Shown here piece after piece: positions 1 to 11,229 of a stretch of DNA of 64,000 nucleotides. The DNA comes from Aureibacillus halotolerans (GTDB lineage Bacteria > Bacillota > Bacilli > Bacillales > DSM-28697). Under the pieces are notes generated by a model. It made no database searches, was not told the DNA's origin, and was given only the letters and a program-made list of their open reading frames with translations. The position numbers and the translations under genes are program-made. Position 1 is the stretch's first letter, and the number at the start of each line of letters is the position of its first letter. The stretch lies in the NCBI RefSeq assembly GCF_004363045.1, contig NZ_SNYJ01000003.1, positions 1-64,000 on the forward strand, written 5' to 3'.

Positions 1-398
1 CAAGCTTGAGCTTGGAAACCTGCTCGTCTAACCAATGAAAGTTAATCGGGATTAGCCATTTACCAAAAGAAGAAAGTCGTGTATGCTTGTCCATGGTTGA
101 TCCTTTGCTTTGGATTTGGACAGGTGACCACCTCTCCCTCCATTGTAAAGGGTTTTTTCATTGTATAACGACTTGTTTATTGAACATTCTTTGTATTTTT
201 AATGATCAGTACCTTTTAATGCAACGCTAGTGTTGCTATGTATATCTATTTAATCGGATGTATCTAGTAAAGGCTCTGAACCTTATTTATTTCTATTGTG
301 ATAAAGAATACACTAAAAAGTCAAATGGCAGCATGAAGTTACTGGCCACACTCCACAACAACACCGTCTCATATGCCCTTCACGTTTGGAAACTTCTG
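1..398. other. 5' edge of window, no gene seen
   Basis: No open frame here has a ribosome-binding site and protein-like composition. The short frame near 258-467 overlaps the promoter of the next operon and looks like chance. The stretch is probably the intergenic region between an unseen upstream gene and the SRPBCC operon. Confidence 0.5.
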
Positions 399-446
399 TT
401 GACAATTTCATCGCTATGTATTATTTTGAGAATGAACAGTTCATTC
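399..446 (+). promoter_or_regulatory. Promoter with palindromic operator, likely TetR-controlled
   Basis: TTGACA at 399-404 and TATTTT at 422-427 are separated by 17 nt, a good vegetative promoter. Directly downstream, 430-446 is a perfect palindrome, GAATGAAC-a-GTTCATTC, placed where the transcript should start. The last gene of the operon encodes a TetR repressor. I infer that it binds this palindrome and represses its own operon. Confidence 0.7.
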
Positions 447-489
447 TTAATGTGTCTTCTTAAATAATTTGGAAAGGAGAAAATCAACT

Positions 490-894
490 ATGCCTTCCTT
501 TTCGCAGTCCTCAACGATAAATGTTGCCATTAAACGATCTACCGATGAAGTTTATGAGTACGCCTTTGACTTAGATAATTTTCCGGAATGGGTGAGCTTT
601 TGTACGTCCATTCGCAAGGAGAACGAGACCTGGGTAATGGAAACTACTTACGGATCCATGAAGATAAAGATTACTGAACGAAATGGCTTTGGTGTGATCG
701 ATCATTACGTATCCCCTGCTCCTGATATGGTCATGTATGATGCCATGCGCATCTTGCCAAACGGGATTCACAGCGAGGTCTTTATGACGGTGTTTCAAGG
801 TGACTGGATGTCAGATGAAGATTATCAACAGGCTATTGAGATGTCTAAAGAAGATCTGCACAACCTTAAAAGCATAATGGAAGGATCATTTTAA
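490..894 (+). CDS. SRPBCC-family (polyketide cyclase/START-like) protein
   Basis: A 134-residue protein read as SRPBCC-like: a short beta strand, the segment DEVYEYAFDLDNFPEWVSF typical of these lipid- or aromatic-binding folds, then antiparallel strands and a long C-terminal helix. The ATG at 490 is preferred over an upstream TTG at 469 because the Shine-Dalgarno GGAAAGGAG (471-479) lies between them. The gene is first in an operon, 23 nt before an FAD-dependent monooxygenase and ahead of a TetR regulator. Such proteins often act as cyclases or carriers beside flavin monooxygenases. The substrate is unknown. No signal peptide is visible, so it should be cytoplasmic. Confidence 0.65.
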   Translation: MPSFSQSSTINVAIKRSTDEVYEYAFDLDNFPEWVSFCTSIRKENETWVMETTYGSMKIKITERNGFGVIDHYVSPAPDMVMYDAMRILPNGIHSEVFMTVFQGDWMSDEDYQQAIEMSKEDLHNLKSIMEGSF

Positions 895-917
895 TTGTAT
901 AACTGGAGGGAATTCAT

Positions 918-2423
918 ATGACAAATGCTAACTTCACGGCATCAACAGGTAAAACAGATCGTGCCATTGTTATTGGAGGAGGAATTGCCGGGTTATTGGC
1001 AGCCAAAGTGCTGTCCGAGTATTATAATGAAGTGTTGATCGTAGACAGAGATGCTTTTCCTGATAAGCCAGAAAACCGCCCCGGCACTCCTCAAGCTTAT
1101 CATAACCACCGATTGAGCCCGCGCGGCAGTCTGATTTTTAGCCGATACTTTCCTGGCTTTATTGATGATTTGCTGACGAATGGTGCCCCTTCCGCTCAGG
1201 GTGAATCAAACTTGATGATCCATCAAGATGGGAGCAAGGTTTTAGTCGGTCAAGGGAAAGAAGCGAAATTTAGCAGGGCGCTGCTTGAATGGGTTATTCG
1301 CAAACAAGTTCAAGTCATTCCCCATATCCAGTTTCTTGAAAAGAAAGATGTACTCAGTCTACAGACGTCACCGGATCGGACTGCGGTTACCGGTGTTCTA
1401 ATTCAAGAACGCGGTGCAACCGACCGGCTGAAACACACACTAACAGCAGACCTGGTCGTTGATACGAGCGGGCGTTTCTCCAAGACCGTCCGATGGCTTA
1501 CGGAAGTTGGTTATGATGTACCTAAGCCAGAATTATTGAAAGTAGCTCTTGGTTACAGTACTCGCCAATACAAGGTCCCTTCCGGCCAAAAGCTCCCATG
1601 GGATGTCATCCGTTTGGAAGGCGTTCCCTCCACAGGAGCTTATTCAGGAGTATTTTCTACTATTGAAAACAACATAGCAGAAATGCTACTCTGGAATGTA
1701 GGAGGTCGTTACCCTTCGACCGATATCGATCAGTTTGAACGAGAGATTGCCCACTTGGACAACCCGGTGTTTGTGGAGACGCTGAAAGAACTTGAACCGA
1801 TTTCCACTCCACGAGGTTACCGTATGCCCGAATTGGTTCGTCAGCACTTTGACAAGATGGAACGCTGGCCATCCGGCTTTCTGGTGATGGGAGATGCTTT
1901 CTGTTATTTTGATCCAATCTATGGCCAAGGAATGACAGTTGCAGCTATAGAGGCTGAAGTTCTAGACGCATGCCTTAGAGATCAGGTCGAGCGCCCCAAG
2001 TCCGGTTTCGAGCTTTCCGTGCTCAAGAAAATGCAGAATGCGATTGAACCTGCTTGGTGGTTGAATTGTGTGGCTGATTTGCGCTGTCCAGGAGTAGAAC
2101 ATGCCGGCTCTGTGCCTCTTAAAGGAGTGGAGTTTGCACAGCGTTGCTTGGGCTTCATCCTTAAACAGGCTATGGCACAACCCAATGACGATTTATATGG
2201 TTTATATTGGCTTGTAAATTCTGTATTTGTGCACCCGCGTGAGCTATTCAATCCGCAAATGCTAACTGCCCTTGCAAACAGTTCACCCGAGGGACAGCAA
2301 CTAGTGGTTGAACTCACTAAAGGGTTCAACGTGTCTCTTGAAGAACGGTTTGCACAAGAAATTCCTTCTTTTGAAAATGCGTCCTTTGCTTCAATAGACC
2401 AGCTCATGATGCCGCAGGAATAA
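918..2423 (+). CDS. FAD-dependent monooxygenase/oxidoreductase
   Basis: A 501-residue flavoprotein. Residues about 17-40 contain the Rossmann motif GGGIAGLLAAKVL followed by an acidic strand end (VDRD), the ADP-binding signature of glutathione-reductase-type FAD proteins. The segment MGDAFCYFDPIYGQGM near residues 325-340 is the GD motif contacting FAD ribitol in aromatic hydroxylase and geranylgeranyl-reductase-like families. A Shine-Dalgarno GGAGGG precedes the ATG. The gene sits between an SRPBCC protein and a TetR repressor, which suggests inducible oxidation of a hydrophobic or aromatic compound, either detoxification or tailoring. The natural substrate cannot be read from the sequence. 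Confidence 0.75.
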   Translation: MTNANFTASTGKTDRAIVIGGGIAGLLAAKVLSEYYNEVLIVDRDAFPDKPENRPGTPQAYHNHRLSPRGSLIFSRYFPGFIDDLLTNGAPSAQGESNLMIHQDGSKVLVGQGKEAKFSRALLEWVIRKQVQVIPHIQFLEKKDVLSLQTSPDRTAVTGVLIQERGATDRLKHTLTADLVVDTSGRFSKTVRWLTEVGYDVPKPELLKVALGYSTRQYKVPSGQKLPWDVIRLEGVPSTGAYSGVFSTIENNIAEMLLWNVGGRYPSTDIDQFEREIAHLDNPVFVETLKELEPISTPRGYRMPELVRQHFDKMERWPSGFLVMGDAFCYFDPIYGQGMTVAAIEAEVLDACLRDQVERPKSGFELSVLKKMQNAIEPAWWLNCVADLRCPGVEHAGSVPLKGVEFAQRCLGFILKQAMAQPNDDLYGLYWLVNSVFVHPRELFNPQMLTALANSSPEGQQLVVELTKGFNVSLEERFAQEIPSFENASFASIDQLMMPQE

Positions 2424-2495
2424 ACAAATCTTGTAGGCATCATGGTCATCAGCTTTTAAAGAAATATCACTGATTAAGGAGGGAAAAATGGACCA

Positions 2496-3101
2496 ATGGC
2501 ACCATTATCCGAAGAACAACTGATCCAAAAACGAGAGATTCGCAGAGAACAAATTATTGAAGCCGCCTTTAAAGTGTTTGCACACCGAGGATTGAACCGT
2601 GCGAAAATGACCATGATTGCGGAAGAAGCCGGTCTCAGTGCTGGTCAACTATATCGTTTTTTCGAATCCAAAGAAGAGCTATTTAGTACGCTTATCCATC
2701 GGGCCATGAAAGAATCTATCAATGGCATTGAATCGATTTATGAGCTTCCAGGCACACCGTACGAAAAGTTGAAAATGTTTACACAAAGTGTGTTCGAGGA
2801 TGAAAGTTCCCGATACCCCTTTATGCTTATTCAGCAGGCTCATACAGCTGATGAGATGCCACACGAGGTCAAGCAAATCATAAAACAGTTCTCGATGAAA
2901 AATTACTTTGAGATTTTATTGCCTTTGTTCAAAGAAGGTCAGAAGATGAAAGAATTTGTGGAAGGTGATCTTGAGGAACTGATTTCCTCTTACCTGATCA
3001 TGTTTTCCGCACTGGCTACGTTCAACATGCCTGTCGATGAGCACTTCGAATTACCTAAGGCAGAAATATTCTTACGGGTTATAACCGGTCCAAAAGCGTA
3101 A
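2496..3101 (+). CDS. TetR/AcrR-family transcriptional regulator
   Basis: A 201-residue repressor. Residues about 14-60 form a TetR helix-turn-helix: REQIIEAAFKVFAHRGLNR, then the recognition segment AGLSAGQLYRFFESKEELF. The rest is an all-helical ligand-binding domain. An ATG at 2488 is closer to the Shine-Dalgarno (AAGGAGGG, 2476-2483) but runs into a stop after 11 codons, so 2496 is the start. The gene ends the operon begun by the SRPBCC protein. The perfect palindrome at 430-446 is a plausible binding site. Confidence 0.85.
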   Translation: MAPLSEEQLIQKREIRREQIIEAAFKVFAHRGLNRAKMTMIAEEAGLSAGQLYRFFESKEELFSTLIHRAMKESINGIESIYELPGTPYEKLKMFTQSVFEDESSRYPFMLIQQAHTADEMPHEVKQIIKQFSMKNYFEILLPLFKEGQKMKEFVEGDLEELISSYLIMFSALATFNMPVDEHFELPKAEIFLRVITGPKA

Positions 3102-3125
3102 CCCGGATCAAACAAAAAATGTACC

Positions 3126-3152
3126 AGGGGGAACCGAACAGGTTGCCCCTCT
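3126..3152 (+). terminator. Hairpin after the TetR operon
   Basis: AGGGGGAACC and GGTTGCCCCT pair at nine of ten positions around a 5-nt loop, 25 nt after the TetR stop. The following T tract is weak, so termination may be leaky. Confidence 0.5.
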
Positions 3153-3231
3153 GCTATTCTCGTCTACTCCTTAAAAGTTCTCCGCAAATTAATGCTGATG
3201 CGGAACCAGTTGCCTACAATACTGCCCTAGT

Positions 3232-3657
3232 CTAATTGCTTTCACAATAATCATAATAGGCATATGTATTTTCTAACAACAATTCTATGTCCTCATGACT
3301 TAGGTCAAAGGTGCTCGCATTCAAACTATTACCGCTCTGCGCAGTAATAGTGATCAGAAACTTATTGTTGAGCGTCGGTTCAACTCTTACCTTACTATGA
3401 TCAACATCATTTTCACGAGGTAACTCATAAAATAAACGCGAACGATGTGTCTCACTACGATTTACATCACGGAGTAAATCGACTAAGAGACATAGTTCAG
3501 TATTATTAAATCTCGCAACAAGTAAAGACCCTAGAGATTTGACCTGCAAATCCACCTGATAATAACCGTCAGAAAAATAGGTTAAATCAACAAATTCAAG
3601 CGTAGGCTTTTCCTCCACTTTAAAAATAATACTATTGGTTGTTTCACTGTTACTCAT
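3232..3657 (-). CDS. Hypothetical protein, 141 aa
   Basis: No family is recognised. The protein is acidic and soluble, with alternating hydrophobic residues suggesting a beta-rich N-terminal two thirds and a short C-terminal helix ending in a Tyr/Asp-rich tail. The ATG at 3657 is preceded by AAGGAGGAAACTG, so it is chosen over the longer frame from 3723. It stands alone between the TetR operon, convergent with it, and a MarR regulator on the same strand. The strong ribosome-binding site supports real expression. Confidence 0.5.
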   Translation of the reverse strand: MSNSETTNSIIFKVEEKPTLEFVDLTYFSDGYYQVDLQVKSLGSLLVARFNNTELCLLVDLLRDVNRSETHRSRLFYELPRENDVDHSKVRVEPTLNNKFLITITAQSGNSLNASTFDLSHEDIELLLENTYAYYDYCESN

Positions 3658-3822
3658 CAGTTTCCTCCTTATTGGTTTACAATTTATCGCCTTATCCGCC
3701 ATTAAAGCGAACCGTCTAGGCAATCACACAATGTTATGTCCAGTATGCTTGCCATCAAAGACTGCTGCTGTTTATCCTCACACGCAGTATGTGCTCCAGA
3801 ATTAAGAAATATAAATGGTTCA

Positions 3823-4272
3823 TCAATGATTGGTCGCGTCTGCGGAAAAACCAATCTTCTTCAAAGTCTCAATTAACGTTTCTTGTTCTTCCTCATTAAG
3901 CACATTGAAAAGCTTTTCAACCTCCACTGCATGCTGAGGAAAAAGTTCCTCCATAAACACTTTGCCTCGTCCAGAGATGTCAGCAAAAAAAATACGTTTA
4001 TCTTCCGGGTTTTGCCTGCGATTTACAAAACCTTTTTTCGCCAGTTGATTCACGATATAAGTGGTGCTCCCTACTGGTACGAGAATTTTTTCTCCAATGG
4101 AATGAATCGTTTGAGTGCCTCGATGATACAACAGTTCAAGGACAGCAAATTCACTTAGATTAAGTCCATGAATCGAGATATTGTCCTGTAATGTGTCGTG
4201 GACCGATCGATTGGCCCTCGACAGTACAATTAATAGCTTTAAAGCACGTTCTTTACTATCCAAATTCCTCAC
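3823..4272 (-). CDS. MarR-family transcriptional regulator
   Basis: A 149-residue winged-helix protein. The core runs from LSEFAVLELLYHRGTQTIHSI through the recognition helix VPVGSTTYIVNQLAKKG to the wing segment RRQNPEDKRIFFADIS, the MarR signature. The layout resembles the MhqR/quinone-sensor branch, but that subfamily call is tentative because no ligand-sensing cysteine is evident. It is monocistronic, downstream of the ABC transporter terminator. A TATGAT-like -10 lies near 4331-4337 on the minus strand. Its target genes are not visible from context. Confidence 0.8.
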   Translation of the reverse strand: MRNLDSKERALKLLIVLSRANRSVHDTLQDNISIHGLNLSEFAVLELLYHRGTQTIHSIGEKILVPVGSTTYIVNQLAKKGFVNRRQNPEDKRIFFADISGRGKVFMEELFPQHAVEVEKLFNVLNEEEQETLIETLKKIGFSADATNH

Positions 4273-4365
4273 CTTTCCATTTCTATTCCGTGTATTTCTA
4301 TTGGCTCCGTCCTTGTTTACAATATTTATGGTATCATATGAACTTCAACTTTCAAACCAATAAGC

Positions 4366-4402
4366 ATAAAAAAGCCTGCTAATTCAACGTTTTAGCAGGC
4401 AG
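4366..4402 (-). terminator. Rho-independent terminator of the ABC transporter operon
   Basis: GCCTGCTAA and TTAGCAGGC pair around a short loop. On the minus strand the stem is followed by six T residues. It lies about 55 nt after the permease stop. Confidence 0.85.
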
Positions 4403-4457
4403 AATTAATACTATTTAATGTCTTTACACTACTCATAAAGGACCAACTAGTCAAATC

Positions 4458-5084
4458 CTAAAATTGTTTTTGTCGATAGATCTTTCCTGAAATGAACACA
4501 GATACGAGCAAAACGACAATTGTGATTCCCAGAAGAGTGAAGGATAATTGCTCCGCTGAGAAATTTCGAATTAATTCTAAAGGATCCAATACACTATTTT
4601 CTAAATTGAGGGTGTCAGCATTTTGGATAATATAACTGCTGATGAATACAATGACCAGGTTGACATACATGGCAACTCTAGCACCTACTAGGTAAAAAAA
4701 TGGATAGTAGATTGCAGCGGAAAACCCCATGACCGATATGCTAAGGGGCAAAATAAACAACAAGCTTACCTCAAAGGATGGAAGCAGTAAATTGAGGACA
4801 ATCATAGTGAGAACTAATCCTAATCCAAACAATAGTGCAAAGACGTACTTAGATGCGACAATGTCTCGTCGTTTTACAGGCAAACTATTCATAAGGGTGT
4901 CAACCTTATTGTTATTTCTATACTCGGTCATGCCACTCATAAAAGGATAGAAACTACCTAACAGCATAGCTATATAAATAGGCATCTGGACCTCAAAAAG
5001 AAAGAAGCTTACGAGGGCCAAACTAAAGAGCAGTAGAATCGTTGACCGATTGACCATCCATTCTTTTAACAACAAATTAGCCAC
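4458..5084 (-). CDS. ABC-2 type transporter permease
   Basis: A 208-residue integral membrane protein with about six hydrophobic segments, for example LLLFSLALVSFFLF near the N-terminus and LLGITIVVLLVSVFISG near the C-terminus. A cytoplasmic segment carries EYRNNNKVDTLMNSLPVKRRDIV, the coupling region typical of ABC-2 permeases. The start is GTG with a GGAGAGAG Shine-Dalgarno. It overlaps the stop of the ATPase gene by 8 nt, so the two are translationally coupled. With the ATPase it would form a small exporter, by analogy to YtrBC-like systems. The transported substrate is unknown; cell-wall-antibiotic stress is a common inducer in this class. Confidence 0.8.
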   Translation of the reverse strand: MANLLLKEWMVNRSTILLLFSLALVSFFLFEVQMPIYIAMLLGSFYPFMSGMTEYRNNNKVDTLMNSLPVKRRDIVASKYVFALLFGLGLVLTMIVLNLLLPSFEVSLLFILPLSISVMGFSAAIYYPFFYLVGARVAMYVNLVIVFISSYIIQNADTLNLENSVLDPLELIRNFSAEQLSFTLLGITIVVLLVSVFISGKIYRQKQF

Positions 5085-5943
5085 GTTTCTCTCTCCTTCC
5101 CATATAAACCATGATGTCTTCCAACGAAGCGGATTCTGAAACGATGTGGTCTCCCATGAGTTTTTTTACTTTTTCAGGCTCATTTGTCAAGCCTTCAAAC
5201 CCCACAGGTGTTTCAATCACATCAATGAACAGGCTGCGGATGTCTTCATCTAACAATTCTTTTGCACCTTTTACGAGGAGGTATTGATCTCTGATTGAAT
5301 CTTTGTCGTCATGAAAGACTATGTTGCCGTTATGAATAAAAGTGATGTAATCAGCGATGCGTTCCAAGTCCGTTGTAATGTGAGAAGAAAAGAAAATCGT
5401 TTTATTCTCGTCCTGGATCACTTCGGATAGGATATCAAGAACCTCTCTTCGAACAACAGGATCTAATCCGGATGTCGGCTCATCCATAAGAATGAAATCT
5501 GCATGATGAGATAAAGCAATGGCTAAAGACAACTTCATTTTCATACCTGTGGACAGATGCTTAATTTTCTTCTTCCACGGAAGGTCAAAATCAGCCATAT
5601 ATTTCTTAAACAGTGTATCATCCCATTTTTTATAAAATGGAGCAATGACCTTCTTCATTTGTTCAGAGGTCATGTGATCATAAAACGGATTTTCAGCGTA
5701 CACAAAACCAATTCGTTGCTTGATTTCCTTTGCGTGTTTTTTGTGTTCTTGGCCAAATAACTCGATTGTTCCCGAGTCTTCGTGAATCAGATTCATTATC
5801 AATTTTATGGTAGTGGTTTTACCGGAGCCGTTTGGTCCAATAAACCCTGTTATGAACCCCTTCTTGACTGGGAAAGAAACATTATTCAATGCAAATCCAT
5901 CATAGGATTTATTCACATTGTGTAAGACGACAGCATTTTCCAT
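5077..5943 (-). CDS. ABC transporter ATP-binding protein (YtrB-like)
   Basis: A 288-residue nucleotide-binding subunit. Walker A is GPNGSGKTT near residue 37, the signature loop is LSTGMKMKL near residue 132, Walker B is FILMDEPTSGLDP near residue 155 and the switch histidine is in SSHI. The signature departs from LSGGQ but keeps the LSTGM form common in ABC-2 exporters. The C-terminal 70 residues are an extension typical of YtrB/CcmA-type ATPases. It begins 2 nt after the GntR gene, so all three genes are one transcript. Confidence 0.9.
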   Translation of the reverse strand: MENAVVLHNVNKSYDGFALNNVSFPVKKGFITGFIGPNGSGKTTTIKLIMNLIHEDSGTIELFGQEHKKHAKEIKQRIGFVYAENPFYDHMTSEQMKKVIAPFYKKWDDTLFKKYMADFDLPWKKKIKHLSTGMKMKLSLAIALSHHADFILMDEPTSGLDPVVRREVLDILSEVIQDENKTIFFSSHITTDLERIADYITFIHNGNIVFHDDKDSIRDQYLLVKGAKELLDEDIRSLFIDVIETPVGFEGLTNEPEKVKKLMGDHIVSESASLEDIMVYMGRREKRG

Positions 5944-5945
5944 TA

Positions 5946-6323
5946 TTATTCATCCTCCTCATACAGCATTTCTAGCATTTCTTTCAGTTGTTCAAGACTG
6001 ATGCCTAAGCTTTTGCTTTCTGTAATGAGTTCCAAGAGCCTTTCTTCAACCACTCTTAATCGCTTTTCTTGGATGAGATCATTGTTTTGCCCAGCAACAA
6101 ATGAGCCTCTTCCTACAAAGGATGTGATAAATCCCTCTTTCTCTAGTTCTTCATAGGCTCTTTTCGTTGTAATTACACTGATCCGCAAATCTTGGGCAAG
6201 TCGTCGCATCGAAGGAAGTGGTTCACCTTCTTTGATCTCATCCCTTAAAATCGATTGCTTAATTTGGTTTTTAACTTGCTCATAAATGGGTTCTTTGGAA
6301 TGGTTCGAAATAATAATATTCAT
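5946..6323 (-). CDS. GntR-family regulator, YtrA subfamily
   Basis: A 125-residue regulator. The N-terminal winged helix contains PIYEQVKNQIKQSILRDEI, PSMRRLAQDLRISVITTKRAYEELE and EGFITSFVGRGSFV, the GntR signature. Only about 45 residues follow, the short helical dimerisation tail of the YtrA subfamily. The ATG at 6323 has AAGAGGAA upstream and is preferred over the frame beginning at 6356. It is first in the operon with the ABC exporter and sits just behind a promoter with a dyad operator, so negative autoregulation is very likely. Confidence 0.88.
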   Translation of the reverse strand: MNIIISNHSKEPIYEQVKNQIKQSILRDEIKEGEPLPSMRRLAQDLRISVITTKRAYEELEKEGFITSFVGRGSFVAGQNNDLIQEKRLRVVEERLLELITESKSLGISLEQLKEMLEMLYEEDE

Positions 6324-6364
6324 GAAATTCCTCTTCACTGTGTTTGGTGAACTCATTGTTATGA

Positions 6365-6405
6365 TTGTACATACACACTATATACAATTAAAAAAAGAAA
6401 GTCAA
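6365..6405 (-). promoter_or_regulatory. GntR operon promoter with 23-bp dyad operator
   Basis: On the minus strand, TTGACT (6400-6405) and TATAGT (6377-6382) are 17 nt apart. The dyad at 6365-6387 has half-sites TTGTATATA and TTGTACATA on opposite strands, matching at eight of nine positions, and covers the -10. This is the usual geometry for a YtrA-type autorepressor. Confidence 0.8.
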
Positions 6406-6574
6406 CTCTGGTGGATATTTTCTAGAATCTGTTGATCATAAAGTGTCTTCCTTTTAGCATTGAAAAACATCAAAAATAACCACCGAATTCGCTATCCATT
6501 CGATGGTTATCGATCTTGCATTATTTTACAGCAGCTGTTAAAAAAACCGGTAATGTTTTTCATTGAGTCATTCA

Positions 6575-6609
6575 AAAACACCTCCACGATTTACGTGAAG
6601 GTGTTTGTT
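6575..6609 (-). terminator. Rho-independent terminator after parC
   Basis: AAACACCTCCACG and CGTGAAGGTGTTT pair with one mismatch. On the minus strand the stem runs into TTTTT, directly after the parC stop at 6614. Confidence 0.85.
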
Positions 6610-6613
6610 TATG

Positions 6614-9055
6614 TTACACAAGTCGAGAGGATTTGAATTCAATAGACACGTTAATGACTTCGCCAACTTTGGCGGAATCAAGGACAAAGGTGCCGTTATT
6701 GTAACGATCCTTTGGCTTTAACTCAGCGATATCAACAAGTTGAGTCGTAGACGGTGTGGTCACGGCGACAGTATTTTCTACCGTGACAAGAAGCGCTCCA
6801 GCTAATCGGTGCGGCGATTGCTTCAGCTCTCGCAGCATGACGGCACCGCGCTTGGCACGAGATGTGATGTCAAATTCATTAATGCCCATTATCTTGACTG
6901 AACCACGTTTTGTGGCAACGAATAGTATGTGTGGGTCCGTATGTTCAGGGATACATATGCCTGCTACAACAACATCGTCGTCCTTCAAATTAATGGCCTT
7001 TACCCCTGCAGCACGTAAGCCTACGGTAGACACTTCATCTTCTGCAAACCGTAAACCATAGCCACCCTCTGTCGCTATAAATACAGAGGCTTGTCCATTC
7101 GTCTTCGCGACCGACACAACCTCATCATTGCCCTTCACCTGAATGGCAACAAGCGGTTTCGAGTACCTTGTTGCCTGGTAGAGCTGGACGGCTGTTCGTT
7201 TTACCATACCTTGCTTCGTAACAAACGTAAAGAAGCTGTTGCTTTCCTCATCAAATGAGCGAATGTATACAGCGCCGATTACCCGATCTTCCTTGTTAAC
7301 TGACATGAGGTTGGCAATGTGTTGGCCAGGGTCCTTCCAGCGGATGTCAGGTAATTCGTGCACCGGAAAATAGAGAAATTGTCCACGGTTTGTAAACACA
7401 AGCAAGGTGTCTGTTGTTTTAATTTCTTTTTGGTACAACAGCACATCCCCATCCTTCATGCCAAACCCATCTCCATTTGAGGCGTTAAAGGAACGAACAC
7501 TCGTACGTTTAATGTACCCTTCTTTCGTCACTGTGACCATGACATCTTCCTGCGGTACCATCACCTCAAGCTTTATTTCAAGCTCTTCAATGTCATTCTC
7601 AATCACAGTTTTACGGTCATCGCTATACCGTTTCTTCATGTCTTTTAACTCTTTTTTCATGACGGAAAAAAGAACGGACTCTTTAGAAAGGACACCTTCG
7701 AGCTCAGCAATTTTGCCTGCAAGCTCCTTTGCTTCTTGTTCGAGTGAGGTCACATCCGTATTGGTCAAACGATACAGCTGCAAAGAAACGATCGCTTCTG
7801 CTTGCTCTTCTGTAAAGGCAAAGCGTTCAATCAAATTGTCCTTCGCATTTCGTTTGTCAAGTGATGCGCGGATAGTTTCAATGACTTCATCAAGGATGGA
7901 TAGCGCCTTGATCAAGCCTTCCACCACATGCTCACGCTCTTGCGCTTTCTTGAGCTGATATTCCGTTCTCTTTGTAATTACATCGCGGCGATGCCCGATG
8001 TAGGCATCAAGGACGTTAGGCAGGCTCATTAGCTTTGGTGTACGATTGTTGATGGCCACCATATTATAGCTATAGGACACTTGAAGGTCGGTGTTTTTAT
8101 AAAGGTAATTTAATATGCCCTTCTCATCGGCATCCTTTTTCAGATCAATCACAATGCGGAGACCGTTGCGATCCGACTCATCTCGAACCTCGCTGATCCC
8201 CTCAACTTTACGGTCTAATCGAAGCTCATCAATTTTACGAACGAGGGTTGCCTTGTTTACTTCATAAGGAATTTCTGAAATCGCAATTTGGCGCTTGCCT
8301 CCCCGCAGCTCTTCAATCTCCGACGAACTACGAATGACAAAGCGTCCCCGTCCAGTCTCAAATGCTTTTTTGATTCCGTCTCTACCCTGGATGGTACCAC
8401 CCGTTGGAAAATCCGGTCCTTTCATAACGGTCATTAAGTCATCGACTGTGCACTGATCTTTGTCTATACGCATAATCACCGCATCAATGACTTCACCGAG
8501 ATGGTGAGGCGGAATATCGGTCGCATACCCAGCTGAGATCCCAGTTGATCCGTTGACGAGCAAATTGGGGAACATCGCCGGAAACACGACAGGCTCTTCA
8601 ATCGTGTCATCAAAATTTGGTACAAATTCCACTGTGTGCTGATCAATATCCTTAACGAGCTCGGATGCAATTTTCGAAAGTCTTGCCTCGGTATATCTCA
8701 TCGCTGCTGGTGGGTCTCCGTCAACACTTCCGTTGTTTCCGTGCATTTCTACCAATGGAAAGCGCAGCTTCCAATCCTGACTCATTCGAACCATTGCCTC
8801 ATACACAGAGGAATCACCATGTGGATGGTAGTTACCAATGACCGTTCCGACTGTTTTTGCGGCTTTTCGAAACGGTTTGTCAGCCACATTTCCTTCATGA
8901 TGCATCGCATAAAGGATTCGGCGCTGAACGGGCTTTAAGCCATCTCTCGCGTCAGGCAATGCACGTTCCTGGATAATGTATTTACTGTAGCGCCCGAAGC
9001 GATCACCAAGCACATCTTCGAGCGGCATTTCTCTAAAAATTTCTGATTCTGGCAC
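6614..9055 (-). CDS. parC: DNA topoisomerase IV subunit A
   Basis: An 813-residue subunit that breaks and rejoins DNA in the ParC2ParE2 enzyme, which decatenates daughter chromosomes. The catalytic tyrosine is Y121 in [10 protein letters not shown]. The quinolone-determining segment is [15 protein letters not shown] near residues 78-92. The C-terminal third is the beta-pinwheel DNA-wrapping domain, with repeated strands such as [13 protein letters not shown] and [14 protein letters not shown]. It lacks the GyrA-box form QRRGG, and together with the adjacent parE this favours topoisomerase IV over gyrase. The start lies 37 nt after parE, so they are co-transcribed. Confidence 0.95.
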   Translation of the reverse strand: MPESEIFREMPLEDVLGDRFGRYSKYIIQERALPDARDGLKPVQRRILYAMHHEGNVADKPFRKAAKTVGTVIGNYHPHGDSSVYEAMVRMSQDWKLRFPLVEMHGNNGSVDGDPPAAMRYTEARLSKIASELVKDIDQHTVEFVPNFDDTIEEPVVFPAMFPNLLVNGSTGISAGYATDIPPHHLGEVIDAVIMRIDKDQCTVDDLMTVMKGPDFPTGGTIQGRDGIKKAFETGRGRFVIRSSSEIEELRGGKRQIAISEIPYEVNKATLVRKIDELRLDRKVEGISEVRDESDRNGLRIVIDLKKDADEKGILNYLYKNTDLQVSYSYNMVAINNRTPKLMSLPNVLDAYIGHRRDVITKRTEYQLKKAQEREHVVEGLIKALSILDEVIETIRASLDKRNAKDNLIERFAFTEEQAEAIVSLQLYRLTNTDVTSLEQEAKELAGKIAELEGVLSKESVLFSVMKKELKDMKKRYSDDRKTVIENDIEELEIKLEVMVPQEDVMVTVTKEGYIKRTSVRSFNASNGDGFGMKDGDVLLYQKEIKTTDTLLVFTNRGQFLYFPVHELPDIRWKDPGQHIANLMSVNKEDRVIGAVYIRSFDEESNSFFTFVTKQGMVKRTAVQLYQATRYSKPLVAIQVKGNDEVVSVAKTNGQASVFIATEGGYGLRFAEDEVSTVGLRAAGVKAINLKDDDVVVAGICIPEHTDPHILFVATKRGSVKIMGINEFDITSRAKRGAVMLRELKQSPHRLAGALLVTVENTVAVTTPSTTQLVDIAELKPKDRYNNGTFVLDSAKVGEVINVSIEFKSSRLV

Positions 9056-9092
9056 GACTGACGCCCCCTTTTACATCAAACTTCATTTCCTT

Positions 9093-11057
<1,965 letters not shown>

Positions 11058-11229
11058 TCATGCTCTCTCTTCATCCTATCATAACAAGAACACACGTTCC
11101 ATACTACAACGCTTCTTAGTTTATTGTAGCCGTAAGTTCATAAAAAAAACAACTGCTTCTGTAGGAAAGCGTTGCATAAAACCTCTCATTTCACGCAAAC
11201 TACACGTAAATTTCCAAGGAGGCTGTCTC

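Noticed and set aside
258-467. A 69-codon frame upstream of the SRPBCC gene.
   Set aside because: It crosses the promoter and operator at 399-446 and has no ribosome-binding site.
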